Positions 1 to 8,749 of a stretch of 64,000 nt of DNA are shown here, piece after piece. The stretch lies in contig JAWSVM010000003.1 of NCBI GenBank assembly GCA_033851915.1, positions 248,001-312,000 on the forward strand, in the 5' to 3' direction. Positions within the stretch are counted from its first letter, which is position 1. Each line of letters opens with the position of its first letter. Below the pieces are notes generated by a model, which did no database searches, was not told the DNA's origin, and worked only from the letters and a program-made list of their open reading frames with translations. The position numbers were made by a program, and so were the translations under genes. The DNA comes from UBA1672 sp033851915. GTDB taxonomy: Bacteria > Pseudomonadota > Alphaproteobacteria > Micavibrionales > Micavibrionaceae.

Positions 1-378
1 ATGTTTAAGAATTTTATCTTCTTTTTCCAGAAGTCTGCCATATTCCTGTTTCAGATTATCGATAAAAGCGCGTTGGAACATGGCCTTTTCACAATCGGGA
101 TTGGTATGTAGGCGATGTTCTATTAGAATTTCAGCTTCCTTATAGAATCCATCGACAATCATGATGTCAATTTCATCATCGCTTTCTTCCTGTTCGGAAG
201 AGGCAAACGTATCGGGATCCATGAAATAGGAGCAATCGGAGCGTTTCATAAATGTCATCAGGTCATAAGCCAAGCGTGCACGCATTGATCCATCGTCGAC
301 AGGCGCGTGGTTCAGTGGATGCGAATACTTGAAGTGAGAAGTAGATTCACTATTGGCGTATATTTCTTCAGGTAACAT
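1..378 (-). CDS. Unknown TPR-like protein, C-terminus beyond window
   Basis: An open frame of 126 codons begins with ATG at 378 and runs off the left edge, so the C-terminus is missing. An AAGGGG ribosome-binding site lies upstream of the ATG. The first 60 residues are polar. A run of acidic residues (EQEESDDEID, about 65-74) follows, then a helical stretch with the GFYKEAEILIEHRL...NP pattern typical of a tetratricopeptide-like helix pair. No family can be named. The 122 bases between it and the next gene contain only AT-rich sequence. Confidence 0.6.
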   Translation of the reverse strand, partial: MLPEEIYANSESTSHFKYSHPLNHAPVDDGSMRARLAYDLMTFMKRSDCSYFMDPDTFASSEQEESDDEIDIMIVDGFYKEAEILIEHRLHTNPDCEKAMFQRAFIDNLKQEYGRLLEKEDKILKH

Positions 379-500
379 AATAACAACCCCTTGTTATTTG
401 GTTTATTTATTGGCTTTTATTTATTTAAGCCTTGTTTATTTATAAGATAGTACCGCTTTTGGAGGATGAAGGCAATTCATTTTAAAACTTTATTTAATGG

Positions 501-1163
501 CTATCCACATTCATTCAGAGATGGACGGACATTCCACGCTGTAACCCGCCATTTTCCTTGTGAAAATTTTAAAATACCAAGCGCGCCGGTGGATAGCTTT
601 ATCGCGTTATTTGCGGCAAAATCTTCGAAGTCATCGGTAATGTGAGGGGCAAAACGTGCGATTCCATTCGATGTAACGACAAGTATAGTTTCACTTAAAT
701 CCATTACATTGTTTGTAATCGTGTCATGGGTTTTTGAAACCTGATGGGCAAAACTGCGCCAGCTTTGAATAATATCGTCAGGGTCAACGTGCCAGCCTTC
801 AGGTGCGATGGCGTGCTTGTCCCATTTTTCTATCGCGTCTTTACCGATACGGGCGATAACGGTTTCCTCTGTTTGATTCTCATCAACGCCGTAATCAATC
901 TCGTTAAAAATACCCAGCTCATAGATATGCGTGCTTATCCCGCATGTCTGTAAAGCCAGCTTTGCGGTTTCCTTCGTGCGTTGTAGGGTGGAGCTGTAGA
1001 CTGCATCGGGCAGAAGGTCATTGTCTTTCAAATAATGCCCAATTGCGATTCCCTGTGCTTTCCCTTTTTCAACAAGGGGAATATCCGTCTTCGCTCCAAC
1101 GCGTGTGGGCGTGTCATCAGGGCCAAACGTGTTGCCGTGTCGCGCGATAATCAGTGTTGTCAT
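501..1163 (-). CDS. Histidine phosphatase (phosphoglycerate-mutase fold) protein with altered second His
   Basis: A 220-residue protein of the RHG histidine phosphatase superfamily. The phosphate-accepting RHGNT motif is at residues 8-12 and a second arginine (R62) sits in the usual QRTKETA block. The place where the family normally has its second catalytic histidine (VSHGG) reads TSNG (N166), so ordinary phosphatase activity is uncertain. Its ATG overlaps the kdsB stop codon (TAATG), showing translational coupling. It is the last gene of a probable three-gene unit: peptide-binding protein, kdsB, this gene. A sugar-phosphate substrate linked to Kdo or envelope metabolism would fit the context but is not shown. 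Confidence 0.85.
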   Translation of the reverse strand: MTTLIIARHGNTFGPDDTPTRVGAKTDIPLVEKGKAQGIAIGHYLKDNDLLPDAVYSSTLQRTKETAKLALQTCGISTHIYELGIFNEIDYGVDENQTEETVIARIGKDAIEKWDKHAIAPEGWHVDPDDIIQSWRSFAHQVSKTHDTITNNVMDLSETILVVTSNGIARFAPHITDDFEDFAANNAIKLSTGALGILKFSQGKWRVTAWNVRPSLNECG

Positions 1164-1972
1164 TATATTGGCTCACCATGAGTTTTGATATAATTCTCTG
1201 CGCGCTCTATATCTTCGGGGCTGTCTATGCCTGATTGGATGAGGCCTTCTTCAATATCAATATTAACCGTTTGAATGTGGATACCATTTTCCAGCATACG
1301 CAGTTGCTCCAGCCCCTCCAAATTCTCGTAAGTGCCTTGCGGCAAGCCACAGAATTTCTCCAGAATGTCTGACCTGAAGCCATATAACCCGATATGCTGA
1401 TGAATGGGCGAGATGTTACTCTGCGTTCGCAGCTCATCTTCTTTGCGGATGGCGGGAATGATGTTCTTGGAAAACCATAAAGCGCGCTTTTCATCGTTTA
1501 TGATTGCGGTTGTGCCGCTGAACGGCGTTGTTTCTTTGGTTTTACGCAGCCTGTCCAAATCGTGCCAGCCTAGTTGATGGACGGGCGTGATAACTTCTGC
1601 GCGTGGGTTTTGTTTGAAGGCATCAAATATTTGCCTGATAACTGCGGGCGGGGTAAAGGGTGCATCGCCTTGCAGGTTGATAATAAAGTCCGGCCAGTCA
1701 TTCAGTTGTCTAATCGCGGATAAGACGCGGTCAGATCCGGTGGGACAGCTTGGCGGCGTATTGATGCAAATGGCACCAAGTTCCGTGACATGTTCGGCTA
1801 TGCGCTTATCCTCAGTGGTGACGAAGACGGTGATGTCGTCATAATGCTCGGCGGCTTTGTGGGCGACCTCCAAAACACGTTGCAGCATGGATTTCCCACT
1901 GATCATCGCCAGCGGTTTACCCGGAAATCTGGTTGATCCGTAACGCGCAGGAATGGCAATAGCGAGCTTCAT
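1163..1972 (-). CDS. kdsB: 3-deoxy-manno-octulosonate cytidylyltransferase
   Basis: CMP-Kdo synthetase activates Kdo with CTP for transfer to lipid A, in the cytoplasm. The nucleotide-binding start IPARYGSTRFPGKPL is at residues 7-21, CPTGSDRV is near residue 80, and a LQGDAPF block near 100 holds the metal-binding Asp. At 269 residues it is close to the family's usual 245-255, with a slightly longer C-terminus. It shares one base with the following phosphatase-fold gene and follows the peptide-binding-protein gene after 13 bases, so all three are probably cotranscribed. Its presence indicates Kdo-containing lipopolysaccharide. Confidence 0.95.
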   Translation of the reverse strand: MKLAIAIPARYGSTRFPGKPLAMISGKSMLQRVLEVAHKAAEHYDDITVFVTTEDKRIAEHVTELGAICINTPPSCPTGSDRVLSAIRQLNDWPDFIINLQGDAPFTPPAVIRQIFDAFKQNPRAEVITPVHQLGWHDLDRLRKTKETTPFSGTTAIINDEKRALWFSKNIIPAIRKEDELRTQSNISPIHQHIGLYGFRSDILEKFCGLPQGTYENLEGLEQLRMLENGIHIQTVNIDIEEGLIQSGIDSPEDIERAENYIKTHGEPI

Positions 1973-1985
1973 AGTCGTATTTCCT

Positions 1986-4040
1986 TTACTTCGCAGTGGT
2001 CTTTTTTGTTTTCGCCGCGGCTTCTTTTTCTTCTGCCTCTGTTTCTGCCTTTGCCTCTGCCTCTGCCTCTGCCTCGCTTGACCACCATGTTTGGGTAATC
2101 ATCGGGCTCATATGCGATAGAGTCTCGGGACGTTTTATTGTGTCCCAATAGGCTAAACGCCATTTCGGATAATGCCACATCGGAAGAACATAATGATTCC
2201 ACAGCAATATACGATCTAAAACACGGGTTTTGGTGACAAGGTCTGCGCGTGATGTCGCGTGAATAATGGTGTTAATCAGTTCGTCAATCACAGGGTCTTT
2301 AATGCCGATATAATTGCGCGAGCCATTCATATCCGCTCTGTCTGCGCCCCAAAATTCACGTTGTTCATTCCCAGGAGAGGAGGATTGGCCGATGCCTCCG
2401 ATGATAACGTCGTAATCGAACGTATCAACGCGACGTTGGAATTGCGCGCTGTCAACGGTGCGGAAAGTGGCTTTCACGCCGACGCGTTTCAGGTTTTTAA
2501 TGAAAGGCAAAACCCAACGCTCATAGGTGCTGGAGTAGTGCAATATTTCAAACTCCAGCACTTGTTGTGTGCCATCTTCCAAAACCTTATAACGATAACC
2601 ATCAGTGTTCAGGGTTGTATACCCTGCGGTTTCTAGCTTGCTTATGGCTGTTTGTAAATTCTTACGGTTATTGCCTGATCCGTCGGTGACGGGCGGGGTG
2701 TAAACGGTGGTAAACACGCTTTCAGGAATTTTATCGCGTAGAGGTTCTAAAATTATAAGCTCTGCCTCGCTGGGTAATTCCGTTGATGCAAGGTCGGAGT
2801 TTTCGAAAAAGCTGTCAGTCCTGATGTAATCACCATAGGCATATTGCTTGTTCGCCCATTCAAAATCATATGCATAGTTAAGGGCTTCACGCACCGCGGT
2901 ATCCTGAAAAATAGGGCGGCGGATATTATAGATAAAGGCCGTCATGCCTGCAGGTCTGCTGTGATGAATTTCTTCTTTTGTCAAATGAGGTTTCTTTTTC
3001 TTCGATACTTTGTAGCCTTCATGCCATGTTTTTGAAGTATTTTCTTCTTTTACATCATAGTCTTGCGAGAGAAAAGCCTCATGCGCGACATTGTCATCCT
3101 TATAATAATCATATCGAATCGTATCGAAATTATTCATACCCTTGAATAATGGCAGGTCTTTGCCCCACCAGTCAGGAGTACGGACATATTCAATGGAGCG
3201 TCCTACCTCGACTTTGTTGATTTTATAAGGTCCACTGCCTAAAGGGATTTCCAATGTTGTTTCACTAAAATCTTTGCCTTCTTGTGTCCAGTAATGCTTT
3301 GGAAGGATGGGTAGTTCTGCAATGATAAGAGGGAGTTCTGCGTTTCCTTTAACAGAGAAGGTGAAGGTGACGGTTTTGTCACCATCGGCGGCAATAGATT
3401 CCACATCGCCCCAATAGGCTTTATAGAAGGGTTGCCCCTTTTGTGTCAGGGCTTCAAACGTCCAAATCACATCTGCAGCGGTAATTGGCACGCCATCATG
3501 CCAGTGGGCAGTCTCGTGCAAGTTAAACGTAACCCATGATTTGTCTTCTGCGATTGTGATGTTTTTTGCAATCACACCATAAAGGGAAAAGGGTTCATCC
3601 GCTGCGTTTTGCATCAGGCTTTCATAAATGAAGCCACTGCGGAGATAGTTTATGCCTGCAGCAGGACTGCCCTTTACAATAAAGGGGTTAAGCGTATCAA
3701 ACGTACCGATTACATGTTGGCGGATAGTGCCGCCTTTGGGTGCATCAGGGTTAACGTAATCAACATGGGTGAAGTCCGCAGGATATTTCGGTGTACCGTG
3801 TAGAGCGATTGCATGTTGTGGCACTGGAGGGGATATAGGCGCATCGGCGTCTACAGGTGGATCAATTTCTATAGGTGGCTCAATTTCTACAGATAGCGCG
3901 GCGTCGGCAGATGGCTCAATCACCGTGCTTTGGCTTGCCTCAATCTCGTTCGCAACGTCTTCACTCGCATATAATGGGCTGGCTGCAAAGGTGATGGCGG
4001 TGCAGAGTATCAGCGCGGTATGTTGAAATGTGAAACGCAT
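1986..4040 (-). CDS. Extracellular substrate-binding protein of an oligopeptide ABC transporter (YejA-like)
   Basis: A 684-residue periplasmic solute-binding protein of the SBP_bac_5 family. It has a signal peptide (residues 1-25, ending PLYAS), a Pro/Glu-rich spacer at about 30-75, then the binding domain starting HAIALHGTPKYPADFTHVDY. The GGTIRQHVIGTFDTLNPF block is typical of YejA-like microcin and peptide-binding proteins. The C-terminal 30 residues are a low-complexity Ala/Glu/Lys tail encoded by hexanucleotide repeats, which is unusual for this family. No permease or ATPase gene lies next to it in the window. An AAAAGGAT ribosome-binding site precedes the ATG. Confidence 0.9.
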   Translation of the reverse strand: MRFTFQHTALILCTAITFAASPLYASEDVANEIEASQSTVIEPSADAALSVEIEPPIEIDPPVDADAPISPPVPQHAIALHGTPKYPADFTHVDYVNPDAPKGGTIRQHVIGTFDTLNPFIVKGSPAAGINYLRSGFIYESLMQNAADEPFSLYGVIAKNITIAEDKSWVTFNLHETAHWHDGVPITAADVIWTFEALTQKGQPFYKAYWGDVESIAADGDKTVTFTFSVKGNAELPLIIAELPILPKHYWTQEGKDFSETTLEIPLGSGPYKINKVEVGRSIEYVRTPDWWGKDLPLFKGMNNFDTIRYDYYKDDNVAHEAFLSQDYDVKEENTSKTWHEGYKVSKKKKPHLTKEEIHHSRPAGMTAFIYNIRRPIFQDTAVREALNYAYDFEWANKQYAYGDYIRTDSFFENSDLASTELPSEAELIILEPLRDKIPESVFTTVYTPPVTDGSGNNRKNLQTAISKLETAGYTTLNTDGYRYKVLEDGTQQVLEFEILHYSSTYERWVLPFIKNLKRVGVKATFRTVDSAQFQRRVDTFDYDVIIGGIGQSSSPGNEQREFWGADRADMNGSRNYIGIKDPVIDELINTIIHATSRADLVTKTRVLDRILLWNHYVLPMWHYPKWRLAYWDTIKRPETLSHMSPMITQTWWSSEAEAEAEAKAETEAEEKEAAAKTKKTTAK
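2034..2075. repeat. TGCCTC hexanucleotide repeat inside the peptide-binding-protein gene
   Basis: Four perfect head-to-tail TGCCTC units run from 2052 to 2075. Degenerate copies extend back to 2034. On the coding strand they give alternating Glu-Ala. Slippage by whole units would change the tail length without shifting the reading frame. Confidence 0.8.
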
Positions 4041-4141
4041 AATCGAATATCCTTTTTTAATATAGGCGCCATTTTAACAATGCACTGCACAAAAAGTCAC
4101 GCGGAAAGATAAAACAGCTATGAAGGGAAGGAGGAAGGGCA

Positions 4142-5104
4142 TTAGGCGGTATAGACCCCTTGAAAATCAGGGCGACCAAATAAGAATCCTTGACCGTATT
4201 TAATGTCAAAATCGAGGATTTCCTTTAAATCATTTTCACTTTCAGTCTTTTCAGCAATGATATCGATGCCGTTAACCTCCAGATTATGCTTCTTTTGCAA
4301 AAGTTCTGAAAAGCCGCGCTCGGTTTTGCCGTCGCGTAAAAGTGTTTTCGTTTCCATTTTCACAAAGCTAACATGCCGCGCTCGCAGATATTTAACATCG
4401 TGGGGGATTTTATCGACATGATCGACAGAAAAACGACATCCTGCTTTTGCCAGCCCTTCAAGAATTTTTTTCTCCGCGGGGGAGAGCATCAGAAAATCAT
4501 TATAATGCATTTCGAAAACCAGCGTATAGGCAATGTTCTTATGCCGTGAGAGAAGCTGTAATAAATTATTCATAAAGACGCGGTCCCGCAAGGTATAGGG
4601 CTTTATATTGATAAAGCAGGGTGGCACGAAGTTATATTTTCGTTGCTGCTTTTTGATAACCTTTAAACAACTGGCAAACAGCAGAGTATCAAGTTGGTTA
4701 ACGATATGCTCTTCACTGGCCAGTGCCATATAATCTTGCGCGGGAATATACTGTCCGGGCTTAATGCGTAAACGTCCGTAAAATTCATAAAACTTGATGT
4801 GGCGTTGGGGCAGACTCACTGTTGGCTGCATGAATAAATCAATATGTTCGTTCGTAACAGCGTTGTGAAGGCTCTCGCGGATAATGAAATCTTTAGGTTT
4901 CCCTAATGCGCTATTCTGTGCAGAGGCAGGCGTTTTATCGATAACGTCGATAATGTGCGGCGTATTGTTCGCTGCATTATCGTCTTTATTTTTGAGGTGT
5001 TCCGGCGTCAAAAACGCAGGAATTACCTCGTCAAAATAATGTTTGTCTCTATGTGTGTTTTGCCTATCCATAATAGGTAAGATGCAATATTCGTACCAAA
5101 ACAC
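4142..5104 (-). CDS. Degenerate EAL-domain protein, TipF-like
   Basis: A 320-residue protein (309 if translation starts at the internal ATG, 5071). The second two-thirds resemble an EAL domain: QPTVSLPQRH opens it, and QGFLFGRPDFQG near the C-terminus is the family's closing motif. The signature ExLxR motif reads EFYGRLR, and several metal-binding acidic residues cannot be found, so cyclic-di-GMP hydrolysis is unlikely. Degenerate EAL proteins such as Caulobacter TipF bind cyclic-di-GMP and help position flagella. That role here is an inference from the fold and the nearby cluster. The N-terminal 90 residues are polar and lack the membrane segments known in TipF. Neither candidate start has a clear ribosome-binding site. 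Confidence 0.7.
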   Translation of the reverse strand: MFWYEYCILPIMDRQNTHRDKHYFDEVIPAFLTPEHLKNKDDNAANNTPHIIDVIDKTPASAQNSALGKPKDFIIRESLHNAVTNEHIDLFMQPTVSLPQRHIKFYEFYGRLRIKPGQYIPAQDYMALASEEHIVNQLDTLLFASCLKVIKKQQRKYNFVPPCFINIKPYTLRDRVFMNNLLQLLSRHKNIAYTLVFEMHYNDFLMLSPAEKKILEGLAKAGCRFSVDHVDKIPHDVKYLRARHVSFVKMETKTLLRDGKTERGFSELLQKKHNLEVNGIDIIAEKTESENDLKEILDFDIKYGQGFLFGRPDFQGVYTA

Positions 5105-5148
5105 TTAAGGTGCTTTGGTGTACGGGTTTTTATGCTCACAATCTGGGT

Positions 5149-6234
5149 TTATTTATGGTCAAGGCCAATCGCATCAGTGATAGAGGTTAAACCATCTGCT
5201 TCCAGCAAAGAAAGCAGCCCTTTATTGATGTTATTCGCAATTTCAGGGCCTTCATAAATCATGCCTGTGTAAAGCTGAATAAGGCTTGCACCGGCTTTTA
5301 TCTTCTCATAGGCATGATCCGCATTTGATATGCCGCCAATACCGATGATCGGTAATTTACCCTTGGTTAGTTTATAGAAATTACGAATAATAGCGGTGGA
5401 TTTATCACGCACCGGCGCGCCGCTGAGCCCGCCTTTTTCCGCATTGAAATCGGCGGGCAGGTGATCTGGTCTGTCCAATGTTGTGTTGGCTAATATTACC
5501 CCATCAACATTAGCCTGCAACAATGTCTCGGCAATTTCTTCCTGTTGCTGTTCGTTCAGATCAGGGGCAAGCTTGATAAGCAGAGCAGGGGCTTTGCCCG
5601 ATGATATATCGCCGCAAGTCTCTTGGCGGGTTTTCATCATCTTGGTCAGCAGCTCAAGCAGAATGTCTTTTTGTTGTAAATCTCGTAAACCCGGTGTGTT
5701 GGGGGAGGATATGTTCACCGTTATATAATCGGCAAGCGGTGCCAGTTCACGGATAAGGGCGCAGTAATCTTCCGCAGGGTCGAGTTGTTCTTTATTCATG
5801 CCGATATTAATACCAACCACGCCTTGTGGACGATCAGGGTCGGCCATGAATTTTTCTATATTGGGTTTAAACACGCGTAAGCCACCATTGGGAAAGCCCA
5901 TACGGTTGATAACAGAGCCGCTTTCAACATCGCGGAAAATGCGTGGACGCGGATTGCCGTTTTGCGGCTTTGGCGTAACCGTTCCAACTTCCGTGCAGCC
6001 AAACCCTATTTTAAGAGCAGGGGCGATAACCTCGGCGTTTTTATCAAAACCTGCTGATAGTCCAACAGGGTTCAAGAATTTTAGATTAAAGAGGTCTTGC
6101 TCCAATATAGGTGATTTCACCGTAGAACACGGACGGATTATTCCGGTTTTTAGAGCTTTAATCGTCAGCTTATGCGTGGTTTCAGGATCAATCTTGAAAA
6201 TGGCGGGGCGTGCGTATTTGTACAAATTAAGCAT
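5149..6234 (-). CDS. pyrD: Dihydroorotate dehydrogenase (quinone), class 2
   Basis: It oxidises dihydroorotate to orotate with electrons passed to quinone, in de novo pyrimidine synthesis at the inner membrane face. The 361-residue protein has the class 2 N-terminal helical extension (LYKYARPAIFKIDPETTHKLTI). It has the FMN/active-site loop NISSPNTPGLR with the catalytic Ser, and the GIGGISNADHAYEKIKAGAS phosphate-binding region. It starts three bases after the pgsA stop codon, so the two are very likely cotranscribed. Confidence 0.95.
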   Translation of the reverse strand: MLNLYKYARPAIFKIDPETTHKLTIKALKTGIIRPCSTVKSPILEQDLFNLKFLNPVGLSAGFDKNAEVIAPALKIGFGCTEVGTVTPKPQNGNPRPRIFRDVESGSVINRMGFPNGGLRVFKPNIEKFMADPDRPQGVVGINIGMNKEQLDPAEDYCALIRELAPLADYITVNISSPNTPGLRDLQQKDILLELLTKMMKTRQETCGDISSGKAPALLIKLAPDLNEQQQEEIAETLLQANVDGVILANTTLDRPDHLPADFNAEKGGLSGAPVRDKSTAIIRNFYKLTKGKLPIIGIGGISNADHAYEKIKAGASLIQLYTGMIYEGPEIANNINKGLLSLLEADGLTSITDAIGLDHK

Positions 6235-6237
6235 GAC

Positions 6238-6801
6238 TTACTCTTTCATGTATTTTAGGCCAACCATCATATAAGATATTCCGGTGAACAGCGTCAAGCC
6301 CGTCGCCAGCGCGAGCAGTACTTGTCCCAGTTCCAGAATATAGGGCGCATGTCCGGCGACAATCAAAAAGCCAAGGCTGAGCATCTGTAACATGGTTTTC
6401 CATTTGGCCAACTTGGTAACAGGCATGTGAACGCCTTTGGGGCTTAAAAATTCCCGCAAGCCCGACACCAAAAATTCTCGCGCAAAGATCAGAATAACGC
6501 AAACAATCCATAGTCCTTCAATCTTGCCAAAAGCCACCAGCAATATAAGCAGAGTTGAGACAAAAACTTTATCAGATATTGGATCAAGAAACGTTCCGAA
6601 TTCTGTGATTTGATTGAATTTTCTGGCGATGTACCCATCGAAAAAATCTGTGATCGCAGCAATCGCATAGATCAGCAAGCATAACCATGCTGCAATGCCG
6701 CCCCAAGCCTCTTCTGCAAAGAACAGGGCAACAATAACGGGCAGCAGAAACAGCCGTGCCACGGTTAAAATATTCGCTAGATTATTCTTTATAATATCCA
6801 T
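6238..6801 (-). CDS. pgsA: CDP-diacylglycerol--glycerol-3-phosphate 3-phosphatidyltransferase
   Basis: An inner-membrane enzyme that makes phosphatidylglycerol phosphate from CDP-diacylglycerol and glycerol-3-phosphate. The 187-residue protein has several hydrophobic segments. It carries the complete CDP-alcohol phosphotransferase signature D-G-x2-A-R-x8-G-x3-D-x3-D (DGYIAR...GTFLDPISD, residues about 54-76). The gene sits between the endonuclease/phosphatase-fold gene (58 bases upstream) and pyrD (3 bases downstream), in a run that starts at ctrA. Confidence 0.94.
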   Translation of the reverse strand: MDIIKNNLANILTVARLFLLPVIVALFFAEEAWGGIAAWLCLLIYAIAAITDFFDGYIARKFNQITEFGTFLDPISDKVFVSTLLILLVAFGKIEGLWIVCVILIFAREFLVSGLREFLSPKGVHMPVTKLAKWKTMLQMLSLGFLIVAGHAPYILELGQVLLALATGLTLFTGISYMMVGLKYMKE

Positions 6802-6859
6802 GGGAGGGAGTTTAGAACGCGCCTCTCAAAGTTTCAAGGCAGTATTACAGATGATTACA

Positions 6860-7855
6860 TTAGTTTTCTTCGTGCGCGCGCCGCTTCGGTAACATAAATT
6901 CCGCGATGACAGGAAAGTGATCCGATCCCAAGTGAGGGCCTTTGTGCTTGCTTAACAGGCGCAAGTCGCCCTTATGCAAGATGTGGTCAATTGGAATTTG
7001 AAGGATAGGGGAAAGAAATATGGATGGCCATGTCGGCGGCGCATAGAATGAATTATGTTGGTTTTTTAGCCCCGTTTCTTTCAATATAGTCTTAAAATAC
7101 GGAGAATACGGCGTGATATTCCAATCACCCATAAAGATAATGTTTGCAGTGCTATCGTTTTGTATAGCGTCAACCACCACGTTGATATCTTGATTACGCT
7201 GTGTTTGCAATAAAGCGCTGATCGGTGGTGGTGGGTGACTGGTGTAAATGGAAATATGCTGTTCATCTGGGAGTTGGATAAGCGTATGAACATAAATATT
7301 GTCTAATGCATAGCGGGTATTTTGATGTGTTACAGAATGCATGATTTTGTGTTTACTGGCTAATATCAGGCCAAAGGCATTTTTTCGTGGTTCATGGATT
7401 TGGTATGGATAGATATCTCTTAAGCTTTCAATAGCCTCTGAATGGGTTTTTCCTGCTTCTTGAATGACGAAGATATCTGGATTCTCTTTGACTAACCATT
7501 CTGTCATCGCGCGATGGTCGTATAAGTTATAATGCCTGTTGTAATGCACAAGTTTCAAAGTGCTTGAATCCGTTTGATCTACGGGCTGTATTCTTTCTGA
7601 ACCGCTGTAAATCTCATAGGAACTAAAGCATAGAACAACAATCAAGGCGGTGCTTGTCAGAGGTCTTCGAAAGCAAAGCATGACAGGCACAAGAATGAGG
7701 CTGCCTATGAAATACTGATGCATAAAATGGCGGAATAGGTCAGGTATCCAGTTTATAGATGCCCCAAGAGATATCAGGCAAGCGCTTACAAGGGTAAATG
7801 CCAAAATATTGGCAATCCTGATCATTTCGCGTGGAATTATCGTGTTATTGGGCAT
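6860..7855 (-). CDS. Membrane-anchored endonuclease/exonuclease/phosphatase-family protein
   Basis: A 331-residue protein. Its first 90 residues contain two to three hydrophobic segments, and a metal-dependent EEP hydrolase domain follows. The metal and catalytic residues are recognisable: DIFVIQEAG (Glu near residue 137), FMGDWNI (Asp and Asn near 246-248) and the terminal GSDHFPVIAEF (Asp-His). This matches the DNase I/sphingomyelinase-like fold, probably facing the periplasm. The substrate is unknown; phospholipid, phosphosugar or nucleic acid are all possible. It follows ctrA by 17 bases. Confidence 0.82.
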   Translation of the reverse strand: MPNNTIIPREMIRIANILAFTLVSACLISLGASINWIPDLFRHFMHQYFIGSLILVPVMLCFRRPLTSTALIVVLCFSSYEIYSGSERIQPVDQTDSSTLKLVHYNRHYNLYDHRAMTEWLVKENPDIFVIQEAGKTHSEAIESLRDIYPYQIHEPRKNAFGLILASKHKIMHSVTHQNTRYALDNIYVHTLIQLPDEQHISIYTSHPPPPISALLQTQRNQDINVVVDAIQNDSTANIIFMGDWNITPYSPYFKTILKETGLKNQHNSFYAPPTWPSIFLSPILQIPIDHILHKGDLRLLSKHKGPHLGSDHFPVIAEFMLPKRRAHEEN

Positions 7856-7872
7856 GTTGGCCTTGGTCGTGA

Positions 7873-8577
7873 CTACCCGTTGACGGCTTTCTTATCGTCT
7901 TCACGCGGGTCGCGCAGAACATATCCTCTTCCCCATACGGTTTCGATATAGTTTGTTCCATCTGTTGCATCGGCTAGTTTTTTGCGTAGCTTACAGATAA
8001 ACACATCAATGATTTTAACTTCCGGCTCGTCCATACCGCCATAAAGGTGGTTCAGGAACATTTCCTTGGTCAATGTCGATCCTTTACGCAAAGAAAGAAG
8101 TTCTAAAATACCGTATTCTTTGCCTGTTAGGTGTAGTGGTTGTCCATTTGCTTCGATTGTGCGGCTGTCTAGGTTCACCTTGATGAGGCCTGTTTCAATG
8201 ATGCTTTGTGCATGGCCTTGTGAACGGCGCACGATGGCTTGAATGCGGGCAACAAGCTCGCGCTTATCAAAAGGTTTCGTCAAATAATCATCTGCACCAA
8301 AACCAAGACCTTTTAGTTTATGGTCAAGCTCTGTCAGGCCGGAGAGAATAAGGATTGGCGTGTCAACTTTAGCGGCGCGGAAGGCTTTTAAAACATCATA
8401 GCCATCCATGTCGGGTAACATCAGATCCAGAATAATAATGTCGTAATCGTAGATTTTACCAAGGTCCAAGCCATCTTCACCCAAATCGGTGGCATCGATG
8501 ATGTATCCTTCGGATTTGAGCATCAGCTCAATACTCTTGGCTGTTGAACTATCGTCTTCTACTAACAGAACGCGCAT
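7873..8577 (-). CDS. ctrA: Cell cycle response regulator CtrA
   Basis: Master OmpR-family regulator of alphaproteobacterial cell cycle and flagellar transcription. It binds TTAA-N7-TTAA sites when phosphorylated through CckA and ChpT. The 234-residue protein has acidic-pocket residues E7, D8 and D9, the phosphoacceptor D51 in LDLMLPDMDG, and KPFDKREL closing the receiver. A winged-helix domain follows (about 125-225, ending ETVWGRGYVLRDP). Its C-terminus ends KAVNG rather than the two alanines that serve as the ClpXP degron in Caulobacter CtrA. It is divergent from fliI across 172 bases holding repeated TTAA half-sites, and cckA lies about 51 kb away in the same window. Confidence 0.95.
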   Translation of the reverse strand: MRVLLVEDDSSTAKSIELMLKSEGYIIDATDLGEDGLDLGKIYDYDIIILDLMLPDMDGYDVLKAFRAAKVDTPILILSGLTELDHKLKGLGFGADDYLTKPFDKRELVARIQAIVRRSQGHAQSIIETGLIKVNLDSRTIEANGQPLHLTGKEYGILELLSLRKGSTLTKEMFLNHLYGGMDEPEVKIIDVFICKLRKKLADATDGTNYIETVWGRGYVLRDPREDDKKAVNG

Positions 8578-8628
8578 GAAATTATCCCTTATGAAATTGT
8601 TTAATTACAATAGGTTATGATTGGTAAA

Positions 8629-8677
8629 TTAACCTTTGTTAATACATGTTAACAAATTTTGAAAAGGTTAACAAATT
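8629..8677. promoter_or_regulatory. Repeated TTAA / GTTAAC sites between ctrA and fliI
   Basis: TTAA tetramers occur at 8629, 8639, 8649 and 8668. The first three are exactly 10 bases apart (N6 spacing rather than the N7 of the standard CtrA box). An 11-base direct repeat, GTTAACAAATT, occurs at 8648-8658 and 8667-8677. Placement between the divergent ctrA and fliI starts suggests CtrA autoregulation or joint control. Binding is inferred, not shown. Confidence 0.55.
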
Positions 8678-8749
8678 GTTTCATGCATTATCTTTGTTTT
8701 TTTTGGGAATGAGGGTAGAATATGGGCGTCAAATATCAGGATTATATTC

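Noticed and set aside
461..496. A possible CtrA box in front of the first gene pair
   Set aside because: The two TTAA tetramers are separated by eight bases in AT-rich sequence and no cell-cycle gene is adjacent.
1969..2202. A 77-codon Arg/Gly-rich frame over the end of the peptide-binding-protein gene
   Set aside because: It is a frame-shifted reading of the repeat-encoded Ala/Glu tail; the main gene explains the sequence.
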